Source: Nitratireductor aestuarii (GTDB lineage Bacteria > Pseudomonadota > Alphaproteobacteria > Rhizobiales > Rhizobiaceae). Taken from it: a DNA stretch of 64,000 nt. Where the stretch lies: NCBI RefSeq assembly GCF_014641695.1, contig NZ_BMIF01000001.1:310001-374000 (forward strand), in the 5' to 3' direction. Made by a program: the position numbers and the translations under genes. The notes below the pieces were generated by a model, which saw only the letters and a list, made by a program, of their open reading frames with translations, did not search any database and had not been told where the DNA came from. Shown in pieces: positions 9,066 to 18,496 of the stretch. Numbering within the stretch: position 1 is the stretch's first letter; each line of letters starts with the position of its first letter.

Positions 9066-11633
9066 ATGGCCAAGAATAGTGGCGGCGAGATCGAGATGTC
9101 ACCGGTCGTGGATCAGACCGCCCGCACGGGTGTCGTGTTCCGGCTAACCATCTTCGTTGTGGTGCTGACCGTTGCAGCGCTGCTGTTCGCGGTGTTCCAG
9201 GAAGCCCTTGGCGAGACCTACCTTCTGATCGTGCTCGCAATCCTCGCCATGATCGGCGTCGGCTTCCTCTTCGCGCTCACCATCGGCTTCGTGCAGATTG
9301 CACCGCGTGCAACGGGCGAGGAACTCTCCCGCGCCTACATTGACAGCATGAATGAAGGCTTGCTGGTGACGGACGCCAAGGGGCGTATCCTTTACGCCAA
9401 TCGCGCCTATGCGAACCTGACGGGCGCTACGACTTCCACCGACGTGAAGACACTCGACGCATTGCTGTCAGACAATCCGGAAGCTGCTCCCGTTGTCGAG
9501 CGGTTGGTGGCCTCGGTGCGCGATGGCCGCACGGCTGACGGTGAATTCCGCCTGTCGCGACCCATTCGCGCCGGCGATGAGCCGGGCGCGCGCTGGTATC
9601 GCGCATGCGCACGCGTCTTCAAGGTGCCGGCGCTGCGCAGGCCGGTCTCAGCCTGGCTGCTGACCGACATATCCGACGAGCGCGCCGAACAGGAGCGCTT
9701 CTTCCTCGATCTCCAGAAGGCGATCGACCATCTGGATCACGCGCCTGCAGGATTCTTCGCCTCGGATTCGGAAGGGCGCCTTACCTATATCAACGCCACG
9801 CTTGCCGACTGGCTGGGCATCGATCTGGCGAGCTTCGTGCCGGGTACCTATTCGCTGTCCGAATTCGTCGCCGGCGATGGAATGGCGCTCATCCATTCGA
9901 TCAAGCCGGAACCCGGCACAATCCGCACCGCAGTCATCGATCTCGATCTCAGCACCGTCAACGGCGAAGCGGTGCCCGTCCGCTTCATGCACCGTGTGTC
10001 GGCTGCGCGGGATGGACGACGCGGAACGAGCCGCACGATCGTCATCAACCGCCAGATCGGGGAGGACGCATCGGCAGATCTGCGCGCGGCGGAAGTACGC
10101 TTTACCCGCTTCTTCAACTCCACGCCGATGGCAATCGCCAGCGTGGACCGCGAAGGCCGGATCCTTCGCACCAACGCGCCGTTCCTGTCGCTCTTTGCAA
10201 GCGTCGTCGACAATGATTCCCTCGACCAGCGTATCCGCTTCGACACGGTCATCCACGAGCGCGATCGCGAGGCGTTCGAAACCGCGCTTGAAAAGGCAAA
10301 GCAGCGTCAGGCTTCCATTTCGCCGATCGATACCGTTCTGCCGGACAACGAGGAGCGCCATATGCGCTTCTATGTGAACGCGGTGGCGGATCAGGCGGAA
10401 GGCGTCGAGGAGGCGGCGATCGTCTATGCCGTCGAGACCACCGAGCAGAAGGCGCTCGAAAGCCAGATGGCGCAGAGCCAGAAGATGCAGGCGGTGGGCC
10501 AGCTTGCCGGCGGCATCGCGCACGACTTTAACAACGTGCTGACGGCCATCATCATGGCGTCCGATCTGCTGCTCACCAACCATCGGCCGTCCGATCCGTC
10601 CTTCCCGGACATCATGAACATCAAGCAGAACGCCAACCGCGCCGCTTCGCTGGTGCGCCAGCTGCTTGCCTTCTCGCGCCGTCAGACGCTGCGTCCGGAA
10701 GTGTTGAACCTCACGGACGTGCTGGCCGACCTGCGCATGCTGCTGCAGCGGCTGATGAACAACAGCGCCGAGCTCAAGATCGAGCATGGCCGCGACCTAT
10801 GGCCGATCAAGGCAGACCTTGGCCAGTTCGAGCAGGTGGTGGTGAACCTTGCCGTCAACGCGCGGGATGCGATGCCGGAAGGCGGCAAGCTGACCGTGCG
10901 CACCCGCAATGTTCCTGCCGACGAAGTGCCAAGCTTCAACTATCGCGATCTGGCCGCTGGCGACTATGTGATGGTCGAGGTGGAGGATACCGGCACCGGT
11001 ATTGACCCGGAGACCATGAAGAAGATCTTCGAGCCCTTCTTCACCACCAAGGAAGTGGGCAAGGGCACCGGCCTCGGCCTCTCCATGGTCTATGGCATCG
11101 TCAAGCAGACCGGCGGCTCGATCCACTGCGAGTCCGAAGTGGGCCGCGGCACGACGTTCCGCATCTTCCTGCCGCGCCACGTGCCGGTCGAGGTGGAAGC
11201 CGCACCGCAGGAAACTCATCCGAAGGATGCCGGCAAGCCCGTCAACCGGGATCTCTCCGGTTCTGCCCGCGTGCTGGTGGTGGAAGACGAGGATGCGGTC
11301 CGCATGGGCAGCGTGCGAGCCCTGATGTCGCGCGGCTACGAGGTTCATGAGGCGACCTCCGGCGTCGAGGCGCTGGAGATCTTCCGCGAGCTGGATGGGC
11401 AGGTGGATATCGTCGTGTCCGACGTCGTCATGCCTGAAATGGACGGCCCGTCGCTGCTGCGCGAACTGCGCAAGATCCAGCCGGACATCCGCTTCATCTT
11501 CGTGTCGGGTTATGCCGAGGATGCGTTTGCCAAGAACCTTCCGGCGGATGCCGTCTTCGGCTTCCTTCCGAAGCCGTTTTCCCTCAAGCAACTGGCGACG
11601 ACCGTCAAGGAAATGCTCGAGGAAAAGAAATAG
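9066..11633 (+). CDS. cckA: Cell-cycle hybrid histidine kinase CckA
   Basis: Polar membrane kinase/phosphatase that feeds ChpT and so CtrA and CpdR, controlling the alphaproteobacterial cell cycle. It has 855 residues from the ATG at 9066 ([11 protein letters not shown], with GGCGGGGA upstream). In order: two transmembrane helices in the first ~90 residues, tandem PAS domains (about 100-430), a HisKA domain with His near residue 486 in [17 protein letters not shown], a HATPase with [21 protein letters not shown] and [13 protein letters not shown], and a C-terminal receiver with phospho-Asp near 786 ([12 protein letters not shown]) and the Lys in LPKPFS. The HDFNN box plus an attached receiver is the CckA signature. 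Confidence 0.95.
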   Translation: MAKNSGGEIEMSPVVDQTARTGVVFRLTIFVVVLTVAALLFAVFQEALGETYLLIVLAILAMIGVGFLFALTIGFVQIAPRATGEELSRAYIDSMNEGLLVTDAKGRILYANRAYANLTGATTSTDVKTLDALLSDNPEAAPVVERLVASVRDGRTADGEFRLSRPIRAGDEPGARWYRACARVFKVPALRRPVSAWLLTDISDERAEQERFFLDLQKAIDHLDHAPAGFFASDSEGRLTYINATLADWLGIDLASFVPGTYSLSEFVAGDGMALIHSIKPEPGTIRTAVIDLDLSTVNGEAVPVRFMHRVSAARDGRRGTSRTIVINRQIGEDASADLRAAEVRFTRFFNSTPMAIASVDREGRILRTNAPFLSLFASVVDNDSLDQRIRFDTVIHERDREAFETALEKAKQRQASISPIDTVLPDNEERHMRFYVNAVADQAEGVEEAAIVYAVETTEQKALESQMAQSQKMQAVGQLAGGIAHDFNNVLTAIIMASDLLLTNHRPSDPSFPDIMNIKQNANRAASLVRQLLAFSRRQTLRPEVLNLTDVLADLRMLLQRLMNNSAELKIEHGRDLWPIKADLGQFEQVVVNLAVNARDAMPEGGKLTVRTRNVPADEVPSFNYRDLAAGDYVMVEVEDTGTGIDPETMKKIFEPFFTTKEVGKGTGLGLSMVYGIVKQTGGSIHCESEVGRGTTFRIFLPRHVPVEVEAAPQETHPKDAGKPVNRDLSGSARVLVVEDEDAVRMGSVRALMSRGYEVHEATSGVEALEIFRELDGQVDIVVSDVVMPEMDGPSLLRELRKIQPDIRFIFVSGYAEDAFAKNLPADAVFGFLPKPFSLKQLATTVKEMLEEKK

Positions 11634-11636
11634 GCC

Positions 11637-11660
11637 TGAGGCTCTCGGATAAGAGCCTCA
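11637..11660. terminator. Bidirectional terminator between cckA and marC
   Basis: TGAGGCTCT and AGAGCCTCA form a perfect 9-bp stem with a 6-nt loop a few bases after the cckA stop. In the minus direction (end of marC) the stem is followed by a pyrimidine-rich run, so it may serve both convergent genes. Confidence 0.6.
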
Positions 11661-11676
11661 AGCCACCTCCATTTGA

Positions 11677-12312
11677 TCAATCGATCGCTGCCCACATTTC
11701 AATGATGCCATCCGCCACGAACTGAACCGCAAGGGCGGCGAGGATCAATCCGAGCAGTCGGCTCAGGATGGAGCGGCCTGTCTCGCCGAGAAAATGGTCG
11801 ATCCTGTCTGCCAGCATGAACACCAGATAGGTGATGACGCAGAGCGACAGGAGAATGAGGCAAAGTGTGGTGAGCCCCGCCACGCCGGGCATCCTGCCTG
11901 ACAGAAGCAGCGTAGCTGAAATCGCTCCCGGTCCGGCAATGAGCGGGATCGCCAGCGGAAATGCTGCGATATTGTGGATCATGTCCTTGGTGATCGCGAC
12001 CTCCGCGCTCTTCTCCTTCCGCTCTGTCCGACGCTCGAAGATCATGTCGAAGGCGATGAAGAAGAGGAGCAGGCCGCCGGCGACGCGGAAAGCCGAGATG
12101 GAAATTCCGAGCGCTGTCAGCACCGTCTTCCCGAAAAGGGCAAAGAGAACGAGGATGAAAAAAGCAATGACGCTGGCCCGCGCAGCGACCTGATTGCGCT
12201 CATGCCGGGACATGCCGACGGTGAGCGCCAGGAATACCGGTGCAAGGCCGGGGGGGTCCAGTGTTACCAGCAAAGTAACAAAAGCATTGAGGAGGTGGTC
12301 AAAACTCGGCAT
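11677..12312 (-). CDS. MarC family integral membrane protein
   Basis: A 211-residue protein of the MarC/UPF0056 family with six predicted hydrophobic segments. Family landmarks are the N-terminal TLLVTLDPPGLAPVFLALT, GGLLLFFIAFDM and AFPLAIPLIAGPGAISATLLL. The function of the family is unsettled; an early link to multiple antibiotic resistance was not upheld. It is convergent with cckA and diverges from the peptide cassette that starts at 12423. Confidence 0.92.
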   Translation of the reverse strand: MPSFDHLLNAFVTLLVTLDPPGLAPVFLALTVGMSRHERNQVAARASVIAFFILVLFALFGKTVLTALGISISAFRVAGGLLLFFIAFDMIFERRTERKEKSAEVAITKDMIHNIAAFPLAIPLIAGPGAISATLLLSGRMPGVAGLTTLCLILLSLCVITYLVFMLADRIDHFLGETGRSILSRLLGLILAALAVQFVADGIIEMWAAID

Positions 12313-12332
12313 AACGCTCTATCCGGTCTATT

Positions 12333-12348
12333 TGCGATTTATATCGCA
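12333..12348. promoter_or_regulatory. Inverted repeat in marC/peptide divergent region
   Basis: TGCGAT-TTAT-ATCGCA is a perfect 6-4-6 inverted repeat in the AT-rich 110-bp spacer between marC and the cassette. It may be an operator for either gene. Confidence 0.4.
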
Positions 12349-12371
12349 TAATGTTTATTTTAAAATATTGA

Positions 12372-12390
12372 ATTCGAAACGTTTTCGAAT
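12372..12390. promoter_or_regulatory. Perfect 19-bp palindromic operator candidate
   Basis: ATTCGAAA-CGT-TTTCGAAT is a perfect 8-3-8 palindrome about 32 bp upstream of the peptide ATG at 12423. The central AAACGTTT-like core resembles LacI-family operators. No LacI-type gene lies in the window, so the regulator would be encoded elsewhere. Confidence 0.55.
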
Positions 12391-12422
12391 CTACGATGGC
12401 ATTTTTTACGAGGTATTTCAGT

Positions 12423-12575
12423 ATGTATATTCCCTTTATGCAGTCAGAGTTGGAAGTTGCATTGCTTTCCCCGGCAAATCCGCACATCGATCTGGATGAG
12501 GTGCTGGGCGATATCCCAGCATGCATGCAGTCACCCGAATGCACAGATCACACCTCGCCTCCGAACGAGAGCTGA
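12423..12575 (+). CDS. Small peptide ORF (50 aa), possible RiPP-like precursor
   Basis: I do not recognise this ORF. Its ATG at 12423 is preceded by ACGAGG about 9 nt upstream; an in-frame ATG at 12396 lacks such a site. The N-terminal ~33 residues are acidic and amphipathic (ELEVALLS, then HIDLDEVLGDIP), like a leader peptide. The last ~17 (ACMQSPECTDHTSPPNES) are rich in Cys, Ser, Thr and Pro, like a core. It lies behind a palindromic operator and 153 bp upstream of an Fe(II)/2-oxoglutarate oxygenase gene and an MFS gene on the same strand. A modified, exported peptide is an inference. A regulatory leader peptide or a chance ORF are the alternatives. Confidence 0.5.
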   Translation: MYIPFMQSELEVALLSPANPHIDLDEVLGDIPACMQSPECTDHTSPPNES

Positions 12576-12728
12576 GGCGCTACCGTTCCGTCTTCCACGG
12601 GACGGCGCCAGGCAACGGATAAACCAGTTTTTTGATGTTCGTGCGATTCCAGGCGGGCAGGAGGTATCGGCTGTCTGGAATTGCACCGGTCGTTGCACGC
12701 AAGGCCGTGCACGGGGGAGTTTTGCCAT

Positions 12729-13706
12729 ATGCCGCGTTTTTTGCCAGTTCCTACGGTCGAGCTGCCGCTTGACCAATGCGTACTGTTTGCGGAATTGCTG
12801 GTTCGGGAGATGGGGGCAATACGAAGCTTGTCCTTCCTCCGGGACCCTGCCGCATACAGCAAGTGCAAGGATCTGTGTCAGGGCCTGCTGGATACGTTCG
12901 AGGGAGCGGCGCGTGAGGCGCTCTACGATCCGACCCTGGGCATCTTCACGATCGACATTCCTGAAGGCATAGATCCTAATCCGAACAAGGATGCCTTCTT
13001 CGCGGCCACGATTGCCGCATCGCTCATGGGCAGCATTTTCGAGCCGATCTATGATCCTGCCTCTCACACGCCGTTCACCGTCTACAATGCATCGCCAGAA
13101 AACGAGCAGCGGCTCTTGAAGGCAGGCCTCCACTATTTCGCCTCGGGCGAGAAGGTAGGTTTCCACACCGATGGCAGCATCGACGAGACGACCATCAGCG
13201 TTCCGGAGTTCATCTCTCTCTACAACCTGCTGATCAACTATCAGAAGCCGGGCAATCTCTACTGGGTGCCGTTTTCCCTCTGGGAGGATTTTGACGCTTT
13301 CGCCGATCGTTTCGGATGGGCGGTGCCCTACCGGGTGGAGCTTACGCCTACGGTCTATTCCAACATGAAGGAAACGACCCTTCTGCGTCCGCGTAGTGTG
13401 GATGTGCCGATCTTCAGCCGGGTAGGGGAGAACCATCCGGTGGTCTTCTTCAACGGCAGGGTATTGGGCCGCCAGCGCTTCAACGGCGAAGAGATCGACC
13501 AACTCGTCGCCGAGATGGGCCAGTCCATTTCGCTCAATCCGGTTCGCTACTGCATTCCGCAACGCCAGCGCAGGCTGGTCTTCGCCCGCAACACCTGCGG
13601 TTTCCATGCGCGCGACATGCTGGAAAAACCAATTGAAGGCTGCAAGTACACGCGATCCTTCATCCGCGCTGTGTCCGCCTGCGGGCCGGTCGTGGCAAGA
13701 TGTTGA
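12729..13706 (+). CDS. Fe(II)/2-oxoglutarate-dependent oxygenase-like protein
   Basis: A 325-residue protein of the clavaminate synthase/TauD-like jelly-roll type, judged from motif spacing. The metal triad is His146-x-Asp148 (GFHTDGS) and the distal His293 in ARNTCGFHARD; Arg309 or Arg313 in YTRSFIRAV would bind the 2-oxoglutarate carboxylate. The layout N..xHAR..x(~15)R matches amino-acid hydroxylases of this group. The ATG at 12729 follows GGGGGAG by about 9 nt; the longer frame from 12681 adds a Cys/His-rich stretch with no ribosome site. Substrate unknown. It overlaps the MFS gene by 7 bp, so enzyme and transporter are co-translated, which suggests hydroxylation of a small molecule or peptide followed by export. 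Confidence 0.75.
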   Translation: MPRFLPVPTVELPLDQCVLFAELLVREMGAIRSLSFLRDPAAYSKCKDLCQGLLDTFEGAAREALYDPTLGIFTIDIPEGIDPNPNKDAFFAATIAASLMGSIFEPIYDPASHTPFTVYNASPENEQRLLKAGLHYFASGEKVGFHTDGSIDETTISVPEFISLYNLLINYQKPGNLYWVPFSLWEDFDAFADRFGWAVPYRVELTPTVYSNMKETTLLRPRSVDVPIFSRVGENHPVVFFNGRVLGRQRFNGEEIDQLVAEMGQSISLNPVRYCIPQRQRRLVFARNTCGFHARDMLEKPIEGCKYTRSFIRAVSACGPVVARC

Positions 13707-14929
13707 GACGCGCTACTTCGACGATCGAAACCGTCAACGGCGGGGTGATCGTTCCCGTCATTGCCGCCAGCCGGTTCCTGTCGCTCTTTTCCGTCGGCGT
13801 CGGCTTTGTCGTGATGACGTGGCTTGGAGCGGTGGCGGGCTCCATGCAGCTCGTCGGCCAGCTGTTTCTCGCGGGCAGCATCACGACGCTCGGCATATCC
13901 GCCATCACAGGCGTTCTGTCGGATCAGCGCAGCCGCATCTCGCTCATCCGCTGGGGCTGGATGGTCCGATTTTCGGGTCTGAGCCTCTTCCTTGCGGGCT
14001 TGTTCGAACATGAACTGCTCGTTCCAGGCCTGTTTGCCTTTTCCATCACGACGGCCCTCAGCAATGCGCTCGGCGCCTCAGCGATGGACAGCGCGTTCCA
14101 GAATGCCATTCCGCTCGCGCGGCGCGTTCATCTCTCCATGCGCCTCGAAATTGTTCGGCAGGCGGGCCTCATCTGCGGCATGGGGGGCGGTGGATTTTTG
14201 TTGCATGCCTTCGGTGCGTTGACGCCGAGCCTGCTCCTGCTTGTCACGCTGGGGCTTCAGATCGTGCTTTTCGAGACGTCGCTATCGCGATACGCCGATG
14301 GACCGGTCCGGTACGGGCAGGGCGGCGCGCTGCGGTTCTGGCTCGACGGTGTTCGTTCCGCCTTCCGCGACGTGAACCTTGCGGCGTCCATCCTGGTGGG
14401 ATCGCTGCTCGTATCGGTCGCGCAGCTTACCAATCTGCTGGTGCCAGTCTTCGTGAAGGACACGCTCGACGGGGAGAGCGATCTCTACGGACTGCTGGAA
14501 TCCGCCTGGTCGGCCGGTGGCGCGGCATTGCTGACCATCGTTTCACTCAGGCACTTCCTTGCGCGCGAAAGGCTGGAATTCCTGGCTCTTACAGTGATCG
14601 GCATTTTGATGATTGCGTTCGCCATGAGCCGCAGCGTGCCACTGCTCATCCTCATCTATGCGCTTCTGGGTGGGTTCTTCGCGCTCGGTAAGGCGCTCTG
14701 CGACGGGCGGCTGCTCGCACTCGCAAGGACGGAAGAAATCGGCCGCGTGCGATCAGCAAGCGTCATGCTCAACAGTGCTGCCGGTGTATTGATCTTCCTG
14801 TCGCCGACTGTTTTTCCCAACGATAATGCGGTTCTTTACTACTGCATTTGGGGAGGAATTGTCACAGTTACAGGGCTCGTCACGTTTGTCTTTGTTCGAA
14901 GACAGAAGGTGAAAACGATATCCCCATGA
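13700..14929 (+). CDS. MFS transporter
   Basis: A 409-residue major facilitator with about 11-12 hydrophobic helices. The loop between helices 2 and 3 carries GVLSDQRSRISLIRWGW, a variant of the MFS signature GxxxDRxGRR. The start ATGTTGAGA overlaps the upstream oxygenase stop, and its own TGA overlaps the ATG of a 41-codon ORF at 14926. It is probably an exporter of the product made by the oxygenase. Cargo cannot be read from the sequence. Confidence 0.88.
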   Translation: MLRRATSTIETVNGGVIVPVIAASRFLSLFSVGVGFVVMTWLGAVAGSMQLVGQLFLAGSITTLGISAITGVLSDQRSRISLIRWGWMVRFSGLSLFLAGLFEHELLVPGLFAFSITTALSNALGASAMDSAFQNAIPLARRVHLSMRLEIVRQAGLICGMGGGGFLLHAFGALTPSLLLLVTLGLQIVLFETSLSRYADGPVRYGQGGALRFWLDGVRSAFRDVNLAASILVGSLLVSVAQLTNLLVPVFVKDTLDGESDLYGLLESAWSAGGAALLTIVSLRHFLARERLEFLALTVIGILMIAFAMSRSVPLLILIYALLGGFFALGKALCDGRLLALARTEEIGRVRSASVMLNSAAGVLIFLSPTVFPNDNAVLYYCIWGGIVTVTGLVTFVFVRRQKVKTISP

Positions 14930-15051
14930 AAGAACAATCGTCGCAGCCAGTCTCCAAACCATATCATATTGAAAGTAATTGCGTTTTTACCGGTGAATCT
15001 TGGTTGCTCGGTTTGGAGTTTCCCCCTGAACTCCTATATAAGGGGATATGA
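14926..15051 (+). CDS. Small ORF (41 aa) coupled to the MFS gene
   Basis: The ATG overlaps the MFS stop as ATGA, the usual sign of translational coupling. The only purine-rich upstream element (AGAAGGTGA) is somewhat far away. The product starts MKEQSSQPVSKPYHIESNC and ends LGLEFPPELLYKGI; it has one Cys and no signal or membrane segment. Codon use is more AT-rich than in neighbouring genes, and the frame ends 27 bp before gyrA, inside its likely promoter. It could be a second peptide of the cassette or a chance frame. Confidence 0.4.
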   Translation: MKEQSSQPVSKPYHIESNCVFTGESWLLGLEFPPELLYKGI

Positions 15052-15078
15052 TTCTGTTGAACCAAGTGTGATCCCGCA

Positions 15079-17865
15079 TTGACCAATCAAACCACACCTC
15101 GAGGCCCAGGCGAGCCCGACGACATCGAGCCCATTTCCATTATTGAGGAAATGCAGCGCTCATACCTCGATTACGCGATGAGCGTGATCGTCAGTCGTGC
15201 GCTGCCTGATGTTCGTGATGGCTTGAAGCCCGTCCATCGGCGCATCCTCTACGCGTCGCACGAGAGCGGCTATCACTGGAACCGCAAGTATGTGAAGTCG
15301 GCCCGTCCGGTCGCTGACGTCATGGGTAAGTATCACCCGCATGGTGACGCCGCGATCTATGACGCTTTGGTGCGTATGGCGCAGGATTGGTCCATGCGTC
15401 TGCCGCTGGTCGACGGGCAGGGCAACTTCGGATCGATCGACGGCGATCCGCCGGCGGCCATGCGTTATACGGAAGCGCGTCTGACGCGCGTTGCGCATGA
15501 GCTTCTGGAAGACATCGACAAGGAAACTGTCGACTGGCAGGAGACCTACGACTCCTCCGGCAGCGAACCTAAGGTTCTGCCCGCCCGCTATCCGAACCTC
15601 TTGGTGAACGGATCGGGTGGTATCGCGGTCGGTATGGCGACCAATATTCCGCCGCATAACCTGAGCGAAGTGATCAACGGCTGTCTGGCGCTGATCGACA
15701 ATCCGGCGATCGATCTCATCGAGATGATGCAGTACATCCCGGGTCCGGACTTTCCGACCGGTGGCCTGATCCTCGGACGTGCGGGCATCCGCAGCGCTTA
15801 TGAAACGGGCCGCGGCTCCATCATGATGCGCGGCAAGACCTCCGTCGAGACCGTGCGGGGTGAGCGTGAGGCGATTGTAATCACCGAGGTCCCGTACCAG
15901 GTGAACAAGGCGCAGATGATCGAGAAGATGGCCGAACTCGTGCGCGAAAAGCGCGTCGAGGGCATCTCCGATATCCGCGACGAAAGTGATCAGCAGGGTT
16001 ACCGCGTTGTCATCGAGCTGAAGCGCGACGCCAACGCAGAAGTGGTGATGAACCAGCTTTACCGCTTCACGCCGCTGCAGACCTCGTTCGGTGCGAACGT
16101 CGTGGCGCTGAACGGCGGCAAGCCGGAGCAGATGAGCCTGCTCGACATGCTGCGCGCCTTCGTCACCTTCCGTGAGGAAGTGGTCACCCGGCGCACGAAG
16201 TACCTGCTGCGCAAGGCACGCGATCGCGCGCATGTGTTGGTCGGTCTAGCTATTGCCGTCGCCAACATCGACGAAGTCATCGCCCTGATCCGCCGCGCAC
16301 CCGATCCGCAGACAGCGCGCGAGCAGTTGATGGAGCGCCGTTGGCCGGCAAAGGATGTGGAATCCCTCATCGTGCTGATCGCCGACCCGCGTCACACGAT
16401 CAACGACGACGGCACGTACAACCTGTCCGAAGAACAGGCCCGTGCGATCCTCGAGTTGCGCCTGCAGCGACTGACAGCGCTCGGCCGCGATGAAATCGCC
16501 GACGAGTTGAACAAGATTGGCGCCGAGATCAGCGAGTTCCTTGACATCCTGTCGTCGCGTCCGCGCGTGCTTCAGATCGTCAAGGATGAGCTCAGCGCGG
16601 TTCGAGATGAGTTCGGCACGCCACGGCGCACCGAAATCGTCGAAGGCCTCGGCGACATGGATGATGAGGACCTTATCCAGCGCGAGGACATGGTCGTTAC
16701 CGTCACGCACAAGGGCTACATCAAGCGCGTGCCGCTCTCCATCTATCGTGCGCAGGCTCGCGGCGGCAAAGGCCGTTCCGGGATGTCCACGAAGGATGAA
16801 GATTTCGTCACGCAGCTGTTCGTGGCGAGCACGCACACGCCGATCCTGTTCTTCTCCTCGCGCGGTATCGTCTACAAGGAGAAGGTCTGGCGTCTGCCGC
16901 AAGGTACGCCGCAGTCCGTCGGCAAGTTCCTGCGCAACATGCTGCCGCTGACGGATGGCGAGCGGATCACCACGATCATGCCGCTGCCGGAAGACGAAAG
17001 CACCTGGGGCGAGCTCGACGTGATGTTCGCCACGACGCGCGGCACGGTCCGCCGCAACAAGCTTTCCGACTTCGTCCAGGTCAACCGCAATGGCAAGATT
17101 GCCATGAAGTTCGACGACGAAGGCGATGAAATCCTTGCGGTTTCGACCTGTACCGAAGACGACGACGTATTGCTGACCGCCGCAGGCGGACAGTGCATCC
17201 GCTTCCCTGTGACGGATGTTCGCGTGTTCGCTGGCAGAAACTCCATCGGTGTGCGCGGCATCAATCTGGCCGCGGGCGACAAGGTCATCTCCATGGCAAT
17301 CCTTGCCCATGTGGAAGCCACGCCGGGTGAGCGCGCTGCCTATCTGAAGCAGGCGATCGCCGAGCTGCGTGCTGGTTCCTCGGAAGAGGCGGATGAAATT
17401 TCGCTCACCAATGAAGAGGTGGGTGAAGACACAGACCTGCCGCCGGAACGCTATGAAGAGCTGAAGGCCAAGGAGCAGTTCGTGCTCACGGTCAGCGAAT
17501 TCGGCTACGGCAAGCGTTCCTCGTCCTACGACTTCCGCGTCATCGGCCGTGGCGGCAAGGGTATCCGTGCGACGGATGTGTCCAAGCAGTCGGAAATCGG
17601 GTCACTGGTTGCGGCATTCCCGATCGGACACGACGACCAGATCATGCTCGTCTCCAACGGCGGCCAGGTCATCCGCGTACCGGTCAGCGGCATCCGCATT
17701 GCAAGCCGCGCCACCAAGGGCGTGAAGATCTTCAACACGGCCGACGGCGAACGCGTGGTCTCGGTCGAGCCGATATCGGAGCCCCAGAACGCCAATGGTG
17801 ATGAGGCTGCTTCCGGCGAAGCTGGATCCGAGCCTGCGGCCGAAAATGGTGGCGGTGAGGAGTAG
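15079..17865 (+). CDS. gyrA: DNA gyrase subunit A
   Basis: Breakage-reunion subunit of gyrase, 928 residues, starting at a TTG (15079). The catalytic Tyr is in [11 protein letters not shown]; the winged-helix region holds [20 protein letters not shown]. The GyrA box [10 protein letters not shown] opens the C-terminal beta-pinwheel, which carries an insertion of about 40 residues ([12 protein letters not shown] through LKAKEQF) typical of alphaproteobacteria. The quinolone-determining position equal to E. coli Ser83 is Ala. The acidic tail ends [16 protein letters not shown]. Confidence 0.98.
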   Translation: MTNQTTPRGPGEPDDIEPISIIEEMQRSYLDYAMSVIVSRALPDVRDGLKPVHRRILYASHESGYHWNRKYVKSARPVADVMGKYHPHGDAAIYDALVRMAQDWSMRLPLVDGQGNFGSIDGDPPAAMRYTEARLTRVAHELLEDIDKETVDWQETYDSSGSEPKVLPARYPNLLVNGSGGIAVGMATNIPPHNLSEVINGCLALIDNPAIDLIEMMQYIPGPDFPTGGLILGRAGIRSAYETGRGSIMMRGKTSVETVRGEREAIVITEVPYQVNKAQMIEKMAELVREKRVEGISDIRDESDQQGYRVVIELKRDANAEVVMNQLYRFTPLQTSFGANVVALNGGKPEQMSLLDMLRAFVTFREEVVTRRTKYLLRKARDRAHVLVGLAIAVANIDEVIALIRRAPDPQTAREQLMERRWPAKDVESLIVLIADPRHTINDDGTYNLSEEQARAILELRLQRLTALGRDEIADELNKIGAEISEFLDILSSRPRVLQIVKDELSAVRDEFGTPRRTEIVEGLGDMDDEDLIQREDMVVTVTHKGYIKRVPLSIYRAQARGGKGRSGMSTKDEDFVTQLFVASTHTPILFFSSRGIVYKEKVWRLPQGTPQSVGKFLRNMLPLTDGERITTIMPLPEDESTWGELDVMFATTRGTVRRNKLSDFVQVNRNGKIAMKFDDEGDEILAVSTCTEDDDVLLTAAGGQCIRFPVTDVRVFAGRNSIGVRGINLAAGDKVISMAILAHVEATPGERAAYLKQAIAELRAGSSEEADEISLTNEEVGEDTDLPPERYEELKAKEQFVLTVSEFGYGKRSSSYDFRVIGRGGKGIRATDVSKQSEIGSLVAAFPIGHDDQIMLVSNGGQVIRVPVSGIRIASRATKGVKIFNTADGERVVSVEPISEPQNANGDEAASGEAGSEPAAENGGGEE

Positions 17866-17897
17866 GGTCTTCCACTGAGATGATCTAGAAATGGAAT

Positions 17898-17929
17898 GGG
17901 CGGCTCTCGATCAGAGGCCGCCCGTTTTT
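17898..17929 (+). terminator. Rho-independent terminator of gyrA
   Basis: GGGCGGCTCT pairs with AGAGGCCGCCC with one bulged base around a CGATC loop, followed at once by G and TTTTT. It lies 33 bp after the gyrA stop. This is the clearest intrinsic terminator in the first third of the window. Confidence 0.88.
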
Positions 17930-18003
17930 CGTTTCATCAACATGGGTCTGGTCAATTTTTCTAGCAGTTTTGGACGGAAATCCTGTTCCTGGTCCTGAAT
18001 TGC

Positions 18004-18144
18004 CTAGTAGTATTTGCGCGGGGTACGGGGGTTTTCGTTCCAGCGGTTCTTGACTTTGACCTGGCGCGTTTCGGTTCCGAGGTGGAAGAACGTTGCTACC
18101 AGCATCGCCATCGTCATCGCCATGGCCAGGGTGAATATGAGCAT
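18004..18144 (-). CDS. Small membrane protein (46 aa)
   Basis: The ATG at 18144 is preceded by a perfect AAGGAGG about 7 nt upstream. The product begins with a Met/Ala-rich hydrophobic helix (LIFTLAMAMTMAMLVATFF) and continues into a basic, Asn/Arg/Pro-rich tail ending NENPRTPRKYY. A single-pass protein with a positively charged cytoplasmic tail is expected. It is convergent with gyrA. I know no function; similar short frames may be missed by annotation because of size. Confidence 0.75.
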   Translation of the reverse strand: MLIFTLAMAMTMAMLVATFFHLGTETRQVKVKNRWNENPRTPRKYY

Positions 18145-18496
18145 TGGTACGCCTCCTTTTGCACACTAACGGACGAGACCAGACTTGGTTTCATCACCCA
18201 GTGCCGAACTAAGTGCTGGAACTATCGCATGGCGTCTGCAACGTAGGCTGAATTTCCCGTTCAGCTTGTGTTCATCACTTCGAGCGAGTTTCAGAATAGC
18301 CGCTCAGCTCCTTATTTGAAAATTGCCAAGCTTCGCGCGGTATTGAACTATGCTCGCAAAGGTTGCATTCTGGAGCTGGTCTTGTTGTTCTCCGAACAGT
18401 GATTTTCTTGACGCCGATGGCGTTTACAGTAAGACAGCAGCCAAACGTCTCTGGCCAACAATTGCGTTCTCAAGACACGGAAGCTACTAATCTGCC
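18145..18496. other. Intergenic region upstream of coaD
   Basis: 352 bp between the divergent 46-residue gene and coaD. It must hold both promoters. I see no further gene, terminator or strong inverted repeat in it. Confidence 0.4.

Noticed and set aside
12457-12972. 171-codon frame overlapping the peptide and oxygenase genes
   Set aside because: It runs out of frame through the start of the oxygenase gene, has no ribosome site, and its translation looks non-protein-like.
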